Source: Bacillus pinisoli
GTDB lineage: Bacteria > Bacillota > Bacilli > Bacillales > SA4
Assembly (NCBI RefSeq): GCF_023036475.1
Contig: NZ_JAJQKI010000001.1
Span: 62,001 to 126,000, forward strand
Reading direction: 5' to 3'
DNA: 64,000 bases
Shown here in pieces: positions 52,383 to 63,832 of this stretch. Position numbers and translations under genes: made by a program. Each line of letters opens with the position of its first letter. Positions within the stretch are counted from its first letter, which is position 1. The notes below the pieces were generated by a model. It was not told the origin of the DNA. It ran no database searches and saw only the letters and a list, made by a program, of their open reading frames with translations.

Positions 52383-52736
52383 AACCATTCTCCTATCTAC
52401 TTACTATTTTTTCATCCATTTATCACTCTTTCTGATGCAGTTTTTTCTAGATATACTATATTACATCCTATGAGTAACCTATAATCACTCATGCAGAATT
52501 AAGATAATTTGGTTCATATTCTTTATTGTTTCACAAACTTTATAACCCATTTATACTTTTAGTCCGGGAAAATATAGTAGTACTGGGCACACCTATTATA
52601 GTTATACTTGTATATAATAAAAGAAAACAGTTCAAGCTAAGTAAGAGTTACTTGTAATTGGAATAATCTTCTTATATAATAAGAAAAAAATTAAGAAAAA
52701 TATGCAATGATAAAGATAGTATATATGGGATATTCA
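52383..52736. other. AT-rich gap before the T-box
   Basis: No ORF with a start signal. Expected to contain the promoters of the divergent genes at 52382 (-) and trpS (+). Confidence 0.4.
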
Positions 52737-52972
52737 TAACAGAGAGCCTGTGTTTGCTGGAAGCAGGTATGGAACCTATATAGAATGGGCTTTTGAGCAT
52801 TTAAACCGAAATGAGATCACTCAAAGTAGGCTTTAACGCATGTCTAAGCGATAAAATAGACCCTGTATCATATACAGGATGAAAGTGATTTCGCATAAAT
52901 CTTGCGAAATAATTAGGGTGGCACCACGGTCATTCGTCCCTATTCCATAGGAGACGAATGGCCTTTTTTTAT
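52737..52972 (+). ncRNA. Tryptophan T-box leader
   Basis: A T-box riboswitch before trpS. Stem I spans about 52740-52835; the specifier loop region AGAATGGGC gives TGG (52786-52788), the Trp codon. The T-box core AGGGTGGCACCACG is at 52915-52928, ready to pair with an uncharged tRNA 3' end. A terminator follows. Uncharged tRNA-Trp should stabilise the antiterminator and raise trpS expression. Confidence 0.93.
52931..52970 (+). terminator. T-box terminator
   Basis: CATTCGTC (52931-52938) / GACGAATG (52953-52960) stem followed by GCC and seven T. Confidence 0.92.
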
Positions 52973-52985
52973 TGGTCAAATTTAG

Positions 52986-53984
<999 letters not shown>

Positions 53985-54058
53985 ACTTAAGATACAAACG
54001 GACGTTTTATTTAAACATAATCATAGTTATAAACTCAATAATGATATATTAGAATGAA

Positions 54059-54095
54059 AATTAACAGGGATGCAGCAGCATCCCTGTTAATTTAC
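54059..54095. terminator. Bidirectional terminator trpS/yjbA
   Basis: TTAACAGGGATGC / GCATCCCTGTTAA 13-bp stem. Confidence 0.9.
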
Positions 54096-54839
54096 TCTTG
54101 TTTCATGTTCTAATTCCCAAAGTTTTTCAAAGAAGGGTTGTCCCTTAATTAAGTTTTCACATAACTGAACATGACGTTCACTCCAGCCATATTGAACCTC
54201 TTCTATTAAGTTCTCACAAACTTCATCTAGTTCCATCTTTTGAATTTCATTGTATTTTGATGGTTCCCAATCTGTATACCAGTATCTAATTTCAGCAACA
54301 TTCTTAGAATTATATAATTGATCCAATGCCATAAATAAAAGCTGCTTTAATTGACGTTCTTTTCTTGTTAGTCCACTCATAAATTGAGGGGAAGGAGATA
54401 GAATATGATATTCTTTATATGTATCCATATTACTTGAATTAAATTGATAGCTAGTTGGCTCTAAGTCTTTTACCATATCATATACTAACTGCTCTTGTCT
54501 TGGTATTAGTCTACTCTTTCGAATAGGAATATTGTAACCAATTGTATCAACTGCTAGTATACCGATTCCATCCGTAATAATAAAACAGTAGTCAAGTTGG
54601 ATACGCTCATGATTTTTGCGCAAATATGCTTTATGAAATACATCATTCATAAGCTGCCCTGGAATCTCAAATAAGTCATTCTCAATGTAATGAAATAATG
54701 AAGAATCAATTTTCAGTAATGGCACCTGGTCTAGTAGTTCAACTCGGTCATCCTTGCGCCATTCGTGAAAATGACAGACATTATAACCATTTTCTTCACC
54801 CTCAAACCAATTCACCCATACATCATGCAGATACAACAT
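54087..54839 (-). CDS. yjbA: UPF0736 protein YjbA
   Basis: A 250-residue cytosolic protein of UPF0736, conserved in Bacillales between trpS and the app operon, function unknown. It is rich in aromatic and acidic residues ([34 protein letters not shown]) and has no membrane segment or recognised catalytic motif. ATG follows GAGGGGT. Confidence 0.88.
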   Translation of the reverse strand: MLYLHDVWVNWFEGEENGYNVCHFHEWRKDDRVELLDQVPLLKIDSSLFHYIENDLFEIPGQLMNDVFHKAYLRKNHERIQLDYCFIITDGIGILAVDTIGYNIPIRKSRLIPRQEQLVYDMVKDLEPTSYQFNSSNMDTYKEYHILSPSPQFMSGLTRKERQLKQLLFMALDQLYNSKNVAEIRYWYTDWEPSKYNEIQKMELDEVCENLIEEVQYGWSERHVQLCENLIKGQPFFEKLWELEHETRVN

Positions 54840-54957
54840 TTATGACCCCTCACTTTATATCTGTTTGTTATGAATCAGTATAGGCAGAACTTGTCTAATT
54901 TATTCCAATGACGGAAAGTTCTTGTATTTAATTTTCATACACAAACATTCAATCCTC

Positions 54958-55167
54958 TTACTCTCTCGTATTCGGTAAATATAAACTGAGCCATATAAAG
55001 GAAACCCCTAAAGGTAATAAATAACACTCAATCCGCATTGATATAAATAGTAAGTATTCATAAAGACCATGTCCGTGAGTTAAAAGATTTAGATAAGCAA
55101 TGGTAGATACCCCACCCGCCACAGAAATACCAAAGCCTATAAGAAAAAATAATAATCGAAAGACCAT
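54958..55167 (-). CDS. Small membrane protein (69 aa)
   Basis: A 69-residue protein with two membrane helices (FRLLFFLIGFGISVAGGVST and CYLLPLGVSFIWLSLYLP) joined by a loop with LLTHGHGLYEYLLFISMR. ATG follows AAGGGTTGGG. It lies between yjbA and appC, where other Bacilli also carry a tiny uncharacterised membrane gene. Function unknown. Confidence 0.65.
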   Translation of the reverse strand: MVFRLLFFLIGFGISVAGGVSTIAYLNLLTHGHGLYEYLLFISMRIECYLLPLGVSFIWLSLYLPNTRE

Positions 55168-55283
55168 TTATTGTCCCAACCCTTCTATATTTATACGTCT
55201 GCAGGCCTTGTCCATCTGTTTATACATATATATGACAAGCTGTTTCTAAGATATTCCGTTTTATTTCCATAATTATTGGTCTT

Positions 55284-55455
55284 ATGAACAAAAGGAGTAA
55301 GTGCACCGATTAGGCTCAGCCATAGCAAATGTTCCTTTGAAAGTGAAAAGGTGGTTGATCTTTTTATTTCTCAAAGGGTTATTTGGCCGAGGAAACACTC
55401 TTATGAGGGACTGGAAGTGGGATTTAGATTCATTGACCGTAGTTACCCACAACCT
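55284..55455 (+). repeat. Dispersed intergenic repeat, copy 2
   Basis: Shares with 36588 the opening ATGAACAAAAGG, then CATAGCAAATGTTCCTTTGA, GGGACTGGAAGTGGGATT and TTACCCACAA in the same order. It is about 30 bp longer because of an insert with TTTGGCCGAGGAA. No coding potential. Confidence 0.65.
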
Positions 55456-55463
55456 ATAACAAC

Positions 55464-55496
55464 AAAAAAACCATCACATATGTGATGGTTTTTTGT
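55464..55496 (-). terminator. app operon terminator
   Basis: ACCATCACATATGTGATGGT palindrome followed by TTTTTTTG on the minus strand. Confidence 0.9.
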
Positions 55497-55502
55497 GTAA
55501 TA

Positions 55503-56423
55503 TTAGCGGCTAGATTTAGGGTTGAATGCATCTTTTAAACCTTCACCAACAAAGTTAATAGATAAGATTGTTAGTGAGATGATAGCTGCAGGTGGCACCC
55601 AAATCCACCATTTCTTACTTAATACATCTGGACTTCTTGCTTCTTGAAGCATGTTACCCCAAGTAGGAGTTGAAGAAGAAACACCAAATCCTAGGAAACT
55701 TAGTCCAGTTTCAACTACGATCATAACAGCAAGTAATAGTGTTGCTTGTACGATAATCGTAGACATTACGTTTGGTAATAAGTGTTTAACAATTACTTTA
55801 AATGGCGAACATCCAATTGAGATTGCACTCAATGCATATTCATTTTCCTTTTCTGCTAAGATCTTACTACGTACAAGACGAGCAAGTCCTCCCCAAGATA
55901 ACAAACTAATTACGACAATTAACGTTAAAAGCCCAGAACCTTGGAAAATAGAATTTAGTACGATAACAAAGATTAAGAATGGAAAAGTTAGAATGAAATC
56001 TGTGAATCTCATTAGGATTGAATCTATTCTTCCACCAAAGAATCCAGCAGTTGCACCTACTATAGTACCGATTACACTAATACATAAAGTGATAGTGTAT
56101 GCTAGTGTTAAGGAAACCTTCCCACCATACAGAAGGCGTGGTAGAATTTCTCTTCCCGCTTTATCTGTACCTAGTAAAAACTCTGACGAAGGCTCTTTTG
56201 CCATTTGAGAAAGGTTAACTTTCTGTACTTCTTCATAAGGAAGTGTAATATATTGAGCAAACATAGATACAAGTGTAACAGTTACTAGAAAAACTAATCC
56301 AATCATTGCTGGTATATTACGTAAAAATTTTCTTCTTGCAATCACCCATGGAGATTGGCCCTTTGTTACAGTATTCTGATTGTTTACCACAACTGTGCTT
56401 TCGTTTTGTGTAACTGGTTCCAT
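55503..56423 (-). CDS. appC: AppC oligopeptide ABC permease
   Basis: A 306-residue permease with an N-terminal cytosolic stretch, one helix (FLRNIPAMIGLVFLVTVTLV) and a large loop with EFLLGTDKAGREILPRLLYG, then about five helices. EAA-type loop ENEYALSAISIGCSPFKVIV and the C-terminal LGFGVSSSTPTWGNML are typical of OppC/DppC. Last gene of appDFABC, starting 10 nt after appB. The App system imports oligopeptides and in B. subtilis can replace Opp for sporulation and competence signals. Confidence 0.92.
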   Translation of the reverse strand: MEPVTQNESTVVVNNQNTVTKGQSPWVIARRKFLRNIPAMIGLVFLVTVTLVSMFAQYITLPYEEVQKVNLSQMAKEPSSEFLLGTDKAGREILPRLLYGGKVSLTLAYTITLCISVIGTIVGATAGFFGGRIDSILMRFTDFILTFPFLIFVIVLNSIFQGSGLLTLIVVISLLSWGGLARLVRSKILAEKENEYALSAISIGCSPFKVIVKHLLPNVMSTIIVQATLLLAVMIVVETGLSFLGFGVSSSTPTWGNMLQEARSPDVLSKKWWIWVPPAAIISLTILSINFVGEGLKDAFNPKSSR

Positions 56424-56433
56424 GGTCTCACCT

Positions 56434-57399
56434 CTATTCTAATCTAATACGTGGATCAACTAATCCAAGTAGTATATCCGCAAGTAAATTTCCTATCAGT
56501 GTGAAGATCGTAAGCATTAATGTGATAGCTAGAACAACTGAGTAGTCACGTGATCCGATAGATTCTACGAAGAGATATCCGATTCCAGGGTATGTGAAAA
56601 TTGTTTCAGTAATTACTGCTCCACCTACTAAACTAGCAAAGTCAAAACCGATAAGTGTAACAATCGGAATTAATGAGTTACGTAGAATATGCTTGTTAAA
56701 GATAGTAGATTCTTTTGTACCTTTAGCTCTTGCAGTACGAACATAATCTTTTCTTGAACTTTCAATCATATCGTTACGTAAAAACTGCGTGTAACTTGCT
56801 GTTGAGAGCGCTCCAAGACAAAGTGCAGGAAGAATCGTGTGCTTAATCTTACTTAAATAGAATTCTAGTGATCCAGGTTCTACACCAATTCCAATACTCC
56901 CCGTAGCAGGTACCCAGCCCAATTGAAAGGCAAAGATATAGATAGCAACTAATGCAGTAACGAAACTTGGAATAGCAAGTCCCAAATAATTATAGAATGA
57001 AATAGCGTAATCTCCAATGCTATATGGGTGACGTCCTGCATGACGCCCCATAAAGAAAGCAAGCACATAAGTGATTAATAAAGCAAATAAGGCTAAGAAT
57101 ATAGTGTTTGGTAAACGAGATCCTATTAGTTCCATTACCGGCATCTTATGATTAAATGAATCACCGAAATCTCCTTTAAGTACCCCGCCGATCCAATTAA
57201 AATATTGAATGTGTACTGGATCATTCCAGCCCATCTTCTCTCGCATTTCTTCAATATAAGCTGGATCTGAGTTTAACGGGTCTACTTTTCCAGTTAGTGC
57301 ATCTCCTGGCATTAGCTTTGCTAGAGAGAATACCACTACTGAGATAAGGAAAAGTAATGGAATCATTCCTAGTAATCTACGAAGTGTGTAAATTAGCAT
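56434..57399 (-). CDS. appB: AppB oligopeptide ABC permease
   Basis: A 321-residue permease, six helices. N-terminal MLIYTLRRLLGMIPLLFLIS is the OppB/DppB hallmark; the EAA loop is DYVRTARAKGTKESTIFNKH and ITETIFTYPGIGYLFVESI lies near the end. AGGGGAA precedes ATG. Separated from appA by 177 nt that contain two hairpins. Confidence 0.93.
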   Translation of the reverse strand: MLIYTLRRLLGMIPLLFLISVVVFSLAKLMPGDALTGKVDPLNSDPAYIEEMREKMGWNDPVHIQYFNWIGGVLKGDFGDSFNHKMPVMELIGSRLPNTIFLALFALLITYVLAFFMGRHAGRHPYSIGDYAISFYNYLGLAIPSFVTALVAIYIFAFQLGWVPATGSIGIGVEPGSLEFYLSKIKHTILPALCLGALSTASYTQFLRNDMIESSRKDYVRTARAKGTKESTIFNKHILRNSLIPIVTLIGFDFASLVGGAVITETIFTYPGIGYLFVESIGSRDYSVVLAITLMLTIFTLIGNLLADILLGLVDPRIRLE

Positions 57400-57437
57400 T
57401 ATGAATTCCCCTTATCTGTTGTTTATTCTTGTGAGGC

Positions 57438-57501
57438 TCTTACTGTCGGTTGTCCTCCACTTATTCATCATACCACATGTGGGGGATAACCGACAGTAAG
57501 A
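57438..57501 (-). terminator. Long inverted repeat in the appA-appB gap
   Basis: TCTTACTGTCGGTT (57438-57451) and its exact complement (57488-57501), 14 bp, enclosing 36 nt. No T-run follows, so it may be an RNA processing or stabilising stem rather than a terminator. Confidence 0.5.
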
Positions 57502-57523
57502 ACTAAATTTGTTTTTAACAGAA

Positions 57524-57553
57524 CACTAAGTGGGAGTTGCCTCCCACCTAGTG
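57524..57553 (-). terminator. appA 3' hairpin
   Basis: CACTAAGTGGGAG / CTCCCACCTAGTG stem (one mismatch) with a 4-nt loop just after the appA stop. It is probably a partial terminator or 3' protector giving appA mRNA in excess over appB-C. Confidence 0.55.
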
Positions 57554-57576
57554 AACATTAGTTCTTAGAACTGTTA

Positions 57577-59340
57577 TTATTGTTGTTCCTTAACCCACCA
57601 TAAGTGTACATCTTTTTGTACAGTAAATGCGTTAGCATCTACGTTTTGAAGACGCTTGTTAGCTGCATAAACATCTAACGGTTGGAACATAAAGATTGAT
57701 GGTAGTTCATCGTTTACAAGTTTTTGCCACTCGTAGTAGATTTCCTTACGGTGTTCAATTACATCCTTGCTTGCATCTTCAGGGAATTTAACACCAGCTT
57801 TGATTAGCTCATCAGATTTAGGATTATCCCATCTCATCATATTCCACTTATCTGTGCTTAACCAGATACCAGATGGATCTGGATCTGTAGCTAGACCCCA
57901 TCCACCGTTGAATGTTTCAAATGATGGATCGTCAGCATCGATTGAATCATAGAATAAGTTGAAGTCTTTTAACGCTCCACCATTAAGTTGAGCATTAATT
58001 CCTACGTCCTTCCAGTTTTGAAGGATGTATTGAGCACGTGGCTCAGCAGTTGACGTACTATTCATTCCGTCAAAGTTTACAGTGAACTTTTCACCATTTG
58101 GATCTTCAACGAATCCATCTCCGTCGATGTCCTTGTAACCAGCTTCAGCAAGTAATTCTTTTGCTCTTTCTGGGTTGTACTCATATTGATTGATTTGATC
58201 ATCAGGAATCTTAGCCCAAGATACTGATGGAAGTGGTACGTTTACGATTTGTCCTAAACCGTTAGAGAATCCATCTAAGATACCTTGACGGTCTAAAGCG
58301 TGTGCCATTGCTTGACGTAATAACTTGTTTTGGAACTTAGGGTTGTCAGAAACAACTTTACCAGCTGCCTCGTCCCAACGTCCGAAGTCAAATCCAATGT
58401 AATTGTAGCCTAAGCTTGGCTCTTCAAATAGGTTTAAGTTTGGAAGTTCTTTAATATCTGGATATTGATCAGATGGAGCTTCCATAATATCAATTTCTCC
58501 ACTTTCAAGTAATCCACTTGCAAGTGCAGGATCGATGATTTTGTAAACTACACCATCAAGTAATGGAGCACCTTGCCAGTAATCATCAAAGCGTTCGAAT
58601 TCAATCATTTCACCAGGAACGATGTTCTTCACTTTAAATGGTCCGAATCCAACTGGGTTCTTACGAACTTGCTCAGAATCAACCATGTCAGCTACTGCAA
58701 TACCATCATAGTGAGTTTTGTTCATTGGGTATAACCATAGGTTATCAAGTAAGTTTACTACAGGCTCTTCTACAGTAATTGTGATTGTGTAATCGTCAAC
58801 TACAGTGATACCTTCAATTTTGTCAGCAGTGCCGTCTTTGTAAGCTTGAGCACCTTTGATCATAGATACGTTAGTGAAACGTGGTCCAGCATAGTCAGGG
58901 TCAGCAAGTACATACCAAGCAAACTCCATGTCTTCTGCCTTTAGTTCTTTACCATCGTGCCATTTAACACCTGGTTGAATTTTGAAAGTTAACTGAGTTT
59001 GATCTTCGTTGAACTCCCAAGAAGCTACGTTTTCTTCAGGTAATAAGTCATCACCAGTAGAAAGTAAACCTTCAGACATAAATGCTAATGCTAGTGAATC
59101 ATCTTGTCCTTCATAGAATGCATACTCTAGAACACCTTTGAAAGGTTGAGTATAAGCGTAAGTTACTGTTCCACCTGCTACAGGCTCATCTTCAGCAGCT
59201 TCTTTGTCGCCTTCATCTGTACCTTCAGTTTCTTCTGTTTCAGGTTCAGTTGGCTCAGCTTCTTCTTTACCGCCACAAGCAGCTAAGAACATTGATAGTA
59301 CTAATAGCATAGCTACTAGCCATAATACTGACTTCTTCAT
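57577..59340 (-). CDS. appA: AppA oligopeptide-binding lipoprotein
   Basis: A 587-residue extracellular solute-binding protein, family 5. Signal peptide MKKSVLWLVAMLLVLSMFLA with lipobox LAAC, then an acidic linker (about 25-52, Glu/Thr/Asp-rich), then the SBP fold with TYAYTQPFKGVLEYAF, KIQPGVKWHDGKELKAED and NPKFQNKLLRQAMAHALDRQ. It is longer than the 543-residue B. subtilis AppA mainly through the linker. ATG follows TTGGGGGG. Confidence 0.9.
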   Translation of the reverse strand: MKKSVLWLVAMLLVLSMFLAACGGKEEAEPTEPETEETEGTDEGDKEAAEDEPVAGGTVTYAYTQPFKGVLEYAFYEGQDDSLALAFMSEGLLSTGDDLLPEENVASWEFNEDQTQLTFKIQPGVKWHDGKELKAEDMEFAWYVLADPDYAGPRFTNVSMIKGAQAYKDGTADKIEGITVVDDYTITITVEEPVVNLLDNLWLYPMNKTHYDGIAVADMVDSEQVRKNPVGFGPFKVKNIVPGEMIEFERFDDYWQGAPLLDGVVYKIIDPALASGLLESGEIDIMEAPSDQYPDIKELPNLNLFEEPSLGYNYIGFDFGRWDEAAGKVVSDNPKFQNKLLRQAMAHALDRQGILDGFSNGLGQIVNVPLPSVSWAKIPDDQINQYEYNPERAKELLAEAGYKDIDGDGFVEDPNGEKFTVNFDGMNSTSTAEPRAQYILQNWKDVGINAQLNGGALKDFNLFYDSIDADDPSFETFNGGWGLATDPDPSGIWLSTDKWNMMRWDNPKSDELIKAGVKFPEDASKDVIEHRKEIYYEWQKLVNDELPSIFMFQPLDVYAANKRLQNVDANAFTVQKDVHLWWVKEQQ

Positions 59341-59415
59341 TGATTTCCCCCCAATAAAATTTAAAGATTTTCTTTAAAGGCTGTATTTGCTAGAACTTAG
59401 AAAGAGTGTCTCTCT

Positions 59416-60402
59416 TTAGTTATAAAGGTGACAAGCTACTCTATGTCCTGGCTTCACCTCCTTTAAAGAAGGTTTTGTTTGCTGACATTCTGGCATCGCA
59501 TGACGACAACGTGGATGGAATGTACAGCCTGAAGGTGGATTAATTGGACTTGGAACATCACCTTCTAAAATAATACGGTCTTTTTTCTTACGTGGATCTG
59601 GCTCAGGAATAGCTGAAATCAAGGCTTGTGTATAAGGATGTAAAGGTTCAGCATATAAGCTGTTCTTATCAGCAACTTCTACTAATCCACCAAGATACAT
59701 AACACCGATTCTGTCACTCATATGCTTTACGACACTAAGATCATGAGCAATGAATAAGAACGTTAAGCCGAATTCTTCTTGTAATTCTTTTAGTAGGTTT
59801 AACACTTGTGATTGTACGGATACGTCTAGGGCAGAAACTGGTTCATCGGCAATAATTAACTTTGGTTTTAATGCTAATGCACGAGCAATACCAATACGTT
59901 GACGCTGACCACCTGAAAATTCATGTGGGTACTTGTAATAAGCATCTGCAGGTAAACCTACTTTTGTTAATAATTCCATAACTTCGTCTTTTAGATCATT
60001 TTCAGATCTTTTTGTATAGTTACGAATTGGTTCAGATACTAAATGCCCAACCATCATTGTTGGATTTAGAGATGCATATGGATCTTGGAAGACCATTTGA
60101 AAGTCTTGGCGAATCTTTCTAAGTGAAGTTCCACGAAGATTAGTAATATCCTGACCTTCAAATATAATTTGTCCATCTGTTGGTTCTAATAGTCGTAAAA
60201 TTGTTCTTCCGGCTGTTGACTTACCACAACCTGATTCTCCTACTAAACCAAGTGTTTCACCTTTTTTAATTTCAAATGATACACCGTCAACTGCTTTAAC
60301 TGCACCAATTTGACGTCTAAAAAATCCACCTTTGATTGGGTAATGAGTTTTAAGATTTTTAACTTCTAGTAGTATGTCTTTTTCTTTGACTGCTTGGCTC
60401 AT
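59416..60402 (-). CDS. appF: AppF oligopeptide ABC ATPase
   Basis: A 328-residue ATP-binding subunit. Walker [10 protein letters not shown] (about 54-62), signature [15 protein letters not shown] (about 158-172), Walker [15 protein letters not shown] (about 177-190) and the OppF C-terminal extension with a Cys cluster [16 protein letters not shown] that in this family can bind an iron-sulfur cluster. Start overlaps the appD stop (TAATG). Confidence 0.94.
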   Translation of the reverse strand: MSQAVKEKDILLEVKNLKTHYPIKGGFFRRQIGAVKAVDGVSFEIKKGETLGLVGESGCGKSTAGRTILRLLEPTDGQIIFEGQDITNLRGTSLRKIRQDFQMVFQDPYASLNPTMMVGHLVSEPIRNYTKRSENDLKDEVMELLTKVGLPADAYYKYPHEFSGGQRQRIGIARALALKPKLIIADEPVSALDVSVQSQVLNLLKELQEEFGLTFLFIAHDLSVVKHMSDRIGVMYLGGLVEVADKNSLYAEPLHPYTQALISAIPEPDPRKKKDRIILEGDVPSPINPPSGCTFHPRCRHAMPECQQTKPSLKEVKPGHRVACHLYN

Positions 60403-61430
60403 TAGTTTGCCTTCACCCCTTCTTTAGGATAGCTAACGTCATACAGCAAACAGGAAACTTCATGTCCCGGGGATACTTCAGCAAGCTGTGGTGTTATCGT
60501 TTTACATTCAGCAGTTGCTTGAGGGCAACGACCAGCGAAACGACAACCAACTTGTGGCATGTTTACAAGGGATGGAACAATCCCTTTAATTGTACTTAAC
60601 TCTTCCACTTCTTCATCCATTTTAGGAATAGCTCCCATTAAAAGCTTTGTATATGGATGCTTAGGATCGTGGAATAATGTATCTACATCCGTTTTTTCGA
60701 CAATTCTTCCTGCGTACATTACGATGACCTCGTCACACATCTCTGCAACTACTCCAAGGTCATGGGTAATTAATAGTACTGACATATCGTTTACTTCTTG
60801 AATTTCTTTTAGCAAGTCAAGAATTTGGGCTTGTACGGTTACGTCAAGAGCCGTAGTAGGCTCATCAGCAATTAGTACCTTTGGCTGACATGCGATTGCA
60901 ATCGCGATCATAACCCTTTGTCTCATACCACCTGATAATTGATGAGGATATTCGTCAACAATTTTCTCAGGTCTAGAGATCCCAACGCTCTTTAAGAGTG
61001 CAATACTCTTTAGACGTGCTTCTTTTTTCGTAATGTTTGTATGATTTAAAAGTGCTTCTTGGAGTTGAAATCCTATTGTAAATACAGGATTTAAAGATGT
61101 CATAGGTTCTTGGAAGATCATACCGATATCTTTTCCTCGAACTTTATTAATCTCTTTATCTTTTAATTTTGTAAGATCCTGTTCTTGGAACAGAATTTCA
61201 CCATCCATAATTTTACCGTTTTCTTTTGGTAGAAGTCCCATAATAGATAGTGACATAACACTCTTTCCACAGCCTGATTCACCAACTATACCAATTACTT
61301 GTTTAGGCTTTACAGAGAAAGATACGCCATCTACTGCATTATGATATTTACCACCAATACGGAAACCTGTTTTTAGGTTATTAATCTCTAAGACCGGTGC
61401 TCCATTGCTAGGTTTAAGTTTTGCGTTCAT
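60402..61430 (-). CDS. appD: AppD oligopeptide ABC ATPase
   Basis: A 342-residue ATP-binding subunit, first gene of the operon. Walker [11 protein letters not shown], signature [19 protein letters not shown], Walker [17 protein letters not shown] and the C-terminal [15 protein letters not shown]ys motif. I start at ATG 61430 with AGAGGTG upstream rather than the ATG 33 nt before it. It pairs with AppF to energise AppBC. Confidence 0.93.
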   Translation of the reverse strand: MNAKLKPSNGAPVLEINNLKTGFRIGGKYHNAVDGVSFSVKPKQVIGIVGESGCGKSVMSLSIMGLLPKENGKIMDGEILFQEQDLTKLKDKEINKVRGKDIGMIFQEPMTSLNPVFTIGFQLQEALLNHTNITKKEARLKSIALLKSVGISRPEKIVDEYPHQLSGGMRQRVMIAIAIACQPKVLIADEPTTALDVTVQAQILDLLKEIQEVNDMSVLLITHDLGVVAEMCDEVIVMYAGRIVEKTDVDTLFHDPKHPYTKLLMGAIPKMDEEVEELSTIKGIVPSLVNMPQVGCRFAGRCPQATAECKTITPQLAEVSPGHEVSCLLYDVSYPKEGVKAN

Positions 61431-61577
61431 TATCACACCTCTGAATATTTTGATAATTCCCAATGTTATCTGAATCTCATATTATTACAATATCATTACA
61501 ATTGCAACACTCTTTTTATTTTTAAGCTCGGAATAAATCCTTTTAATATTACGCAATCGTTGTTACATGAGGGTTTA

Positions 61578-62372
61578 TTATGACTCTGAAGGGATATATT
61601 TACAGTATTCCTCACTCATCAATTTTTCAAGAGATTGTAAAGAATGTTTACATTTAGGTAAAGCTTGCTTCACCATGTAAAGACCAACGGCATATCCAAG
61701 CATACGAGGATATCCCTTTAAACCAAACAATAATTCATGATACTTAGGATGCCGCTTTGTAATATGCTTGTTTGGTTCTATAAACTCATTGTACCATTTA
61801 AGAAGTTGATCATCACTGTAAAATCTTGTCCACGATGCATTCTGGTCCTCTCCACATTCTTCCTTAACAGATAGTTCTGCGAGACCTTCTAATACCATCG
61901 CATCTAACAAAGTCATACTTTCCTCTTCTTTATTTAAATACTTTAATCTGCAAACATGATGATATTCATGTGTTAGCAATGCTTTAATTTCTATGATTTC
62001 CAGATTGGGAGATAGAAACATAAATAGTTTATCATAAAAAGCAAGTCCTGACTTCCCCTTGTTTTCTTCCATCATCCTAGTTTCTCTCTGATTGATTGGA
62101 AATATAAACACTGGTATATCAGGACCTTTTTGTTTTTTGCGGAGTGAACGATAGAGTTTATCAACCTCACTCCAGTAATCTAATTCAATTAGTTGATTCA
62201 CTTCTTTATTTCTGTTAAATATAGATGGTTTATACATGCCATATAAACACAGATAATCGTAAATTTCTCGTGGAGAGTTTCCCTTAAAGTATTTTACTAA
62301 GTGCTCACAGAGCTGAATTGGGTTTTCCCCTGATTGAGACAACCACTCTTTCGTATCGATGACAGCCAACAC
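61578..62372 (-). CDS. yjaZ: DUF2268 putative Zn-dependent protease YjaZ
   Basis: A 264-residue protein of the DUF2268 family, predicted metalloproteases. The zinc motif is LLTHEYHHVCRLKYL (about 133-147, HEYHH) with a downstream ELS-type Glu region LEGLAELSVKEE. No signal peptide. B. subtilis YjaZ (261 aa) lies in the same place between fabF and appD. The start is GTG 62372 (AAGGAG 6 nt upstream) or the adjacent TTG. Confidence 0.88.
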   Translation of the reverse strand: MLAVIDTKEWLSQSGENPIQLCEHLVKYFKGNSPREIYDYLCLYGMYKPSIFNRNKEVNQLIELDYWSEVDKLYRSLRKKQKGPDIPVFIFPINQRETRMMEENKGKSGLAFYDKLFMFLSPNLEIIEIKALLTHEYHHVCRLKYLNKEEESMTLLDAMVLEGLAELSVKEECGEDQNASWTRFYSDDQLLKWYNEFIEPNKHITKRHPKYHELLFGLKGYPRMLGYAVGLYMVKQALPKCKHSLQSLEKLMSEEYCKYIPSES

Positions 62373-62461
62373 TTTTCACTCCTTAACATTTTTACAGCTA
62401 TTATATGAGGAGTGTATGAACTTGTTAGCCCTTACATATTCATTATAGATGAAATTCCTAT

Positions 62462-62500
62462 AAAAAAACCTGTCAAAATATTTCCATTGACAGGTTGAAC
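62462..62500 (-). terminator. fabHF operon terminator
   Basis: AACCTGTCAA / TTGACAGGTT stem followed by TTTTTT on the minus strand. Confidence 0.9.
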
Positions 62501-62507
62501 AGTATAA

Positions 62508-63746
62508 TTATTCGTATTTTTTGAATATTAATGTAGCGTTGTGTCCACCGAATCCTAGGGAGTTACTTAGGACAGCATACACTTCTTGCTTTCTCGCCAC
62601 GTCAGGAACATAATCTAAATCACAATCTGGGTCTGGTGTTTTAATGTTTATAGTTGGTGGTATGATTCCTTCTGAAATCGCCATTACAGAAAAAATTGCT
62701 TCAACGCCACCAGCTGCGCCTAACAGGTGTCCTGTCATTGATTTAGTTGATCCTACTGCCATTTTATACGCATGCTCTCCGAACACTTCTTTTACAGCCA
62801 TTGTTTCAAATTTATCATTGTATGGAGTGCTTGTTCCATGAGCATTCATATACGTAATTTGTTCAGGTTGTAAGCCAGAATCTTTTAGAGCCTGTCTCAT
62901 TGCACGAACTCCACCCTCTCCTGCTGGAGCAGGCTGCGTGATATGGTAAGCATCCCCTGTTGCACCGTATCCAACGATTTCAGCATAGATTTTGGCCCCT
63001 CTTTCAAGTGCGTGGTCAAGCTCTTCTAATATTAGGATACCTGCACCTTCTCCCATAACAAACCCATCACGGTTTAAATCAAATGGGCGGCTAGCTGTCT
63101 CAGGATCTGGATTAAAAGATAGTGCCTTCATAGAACTGAATCCTGCAAATGCCATATTTGTTAAAGGTGCTTCTGTTCCACCTGTTACCATTACATCTGC
63201 ATCACCACGTTGTATAACCTTAAAGGCATCTCCAATTGAGTTTGCACCAGATGCACAAGCTGTTACTGTACATGAATTAATCCCTCTTGCTCCTAATGCA
63301 ATGGAAACTTGACCTGCTGCCATATCCGGAATCATCATTGGTACATAAAATGGACTTACTCTTCTGTAGCCTTTTGCTTGGAAATTTTGGTATTGTTCTT
63401 CATGTGTTTCCATCCCTCCAATACCTGAACCAATCCAAACTCCTACACGTGGAGCAATCTCTTCTGTTATAGTAAGGTCTGCATCTTTAACAGCCATTAG
63501 TGAAGCTGCTAGAGCATATTGTGTAAATCTGTCCATCTTCTTTGCATCTTTACGATCCATAAATTCTTCAGGATTAAAATCCTTTAGTTCAGCTGCTACT
63601 TTAGCTGGAAAATCATCAGGATTAACTCGTGTAAGTGGTCCAATACCAGACACTCCGTTAATTAGGTTATCCCAAGTTGTTTCTAAATTATTTCCGATTG
63701 GAGATAGAATTCCAAGTCCTGTTACAACTACTCGTTTTTTTTCCAT
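62508..63746 (-). CDS. fabF: FabF beta-ketoacyl-ACP synthase II
   Basis: A 412-residue condensing enzyme that elongates acyl-ACP with malonyl-ACP and in Bacillus is important for cold adaptation. The catalytic Cys is in [14 protein letters not shown] (about 161-174), the two His in [12 protein letters not shown] (about 302-313) and [13 protein letters not shown] (about 334-346). ATG 63746 follows AAAGGAG; an upstream GTG is inside the spacing. Second gene of fabH-fabF. Confidence 0.96.
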   Translation of the reverse strand: MEKKRVVVTGLGILSPIGNNLETTWDNLINGVSGIGPLTRVNPDDFPAKVAAELKDFNPEEFMDRKDAKKMDRFTQYALAASLMAVKDADLTITEEIAPRVGVWIGSGIGGMETHEEQYQNFQAKGYRRVSPFYVPMMIPDMAAGQVSIALGARGINSCTVTACASGANSIGDAFKVIQRGDADVMVTGGTEAPLTNMAFAGFSSMKALSFNPDPETASRPFDLNRDGFVMGEGAGILILEELDHALERGAKIYAEIVGYGATGDAYHITQPAPAGEGGVRAMRQALKDSGLQPEQITYMNAHGTSTPYNDKFETMAVKEVFGEHAYKMAVGSTKSMTGHLLGAAGGVEAIFSVMAISEGIIPPTINIKTPDPDCDLDYVPDVARKQEVYAVLSNSLGFGGHNATLIFKKYE

Positions 63747-63832
63747 TGCTACAAACACTCCTTTACCTGTAATAAAATTTATTTGAATGATAGCTGAAGT
63801 TAATCTTTAGTTTTGTTTACCCAGAAGGGAGA

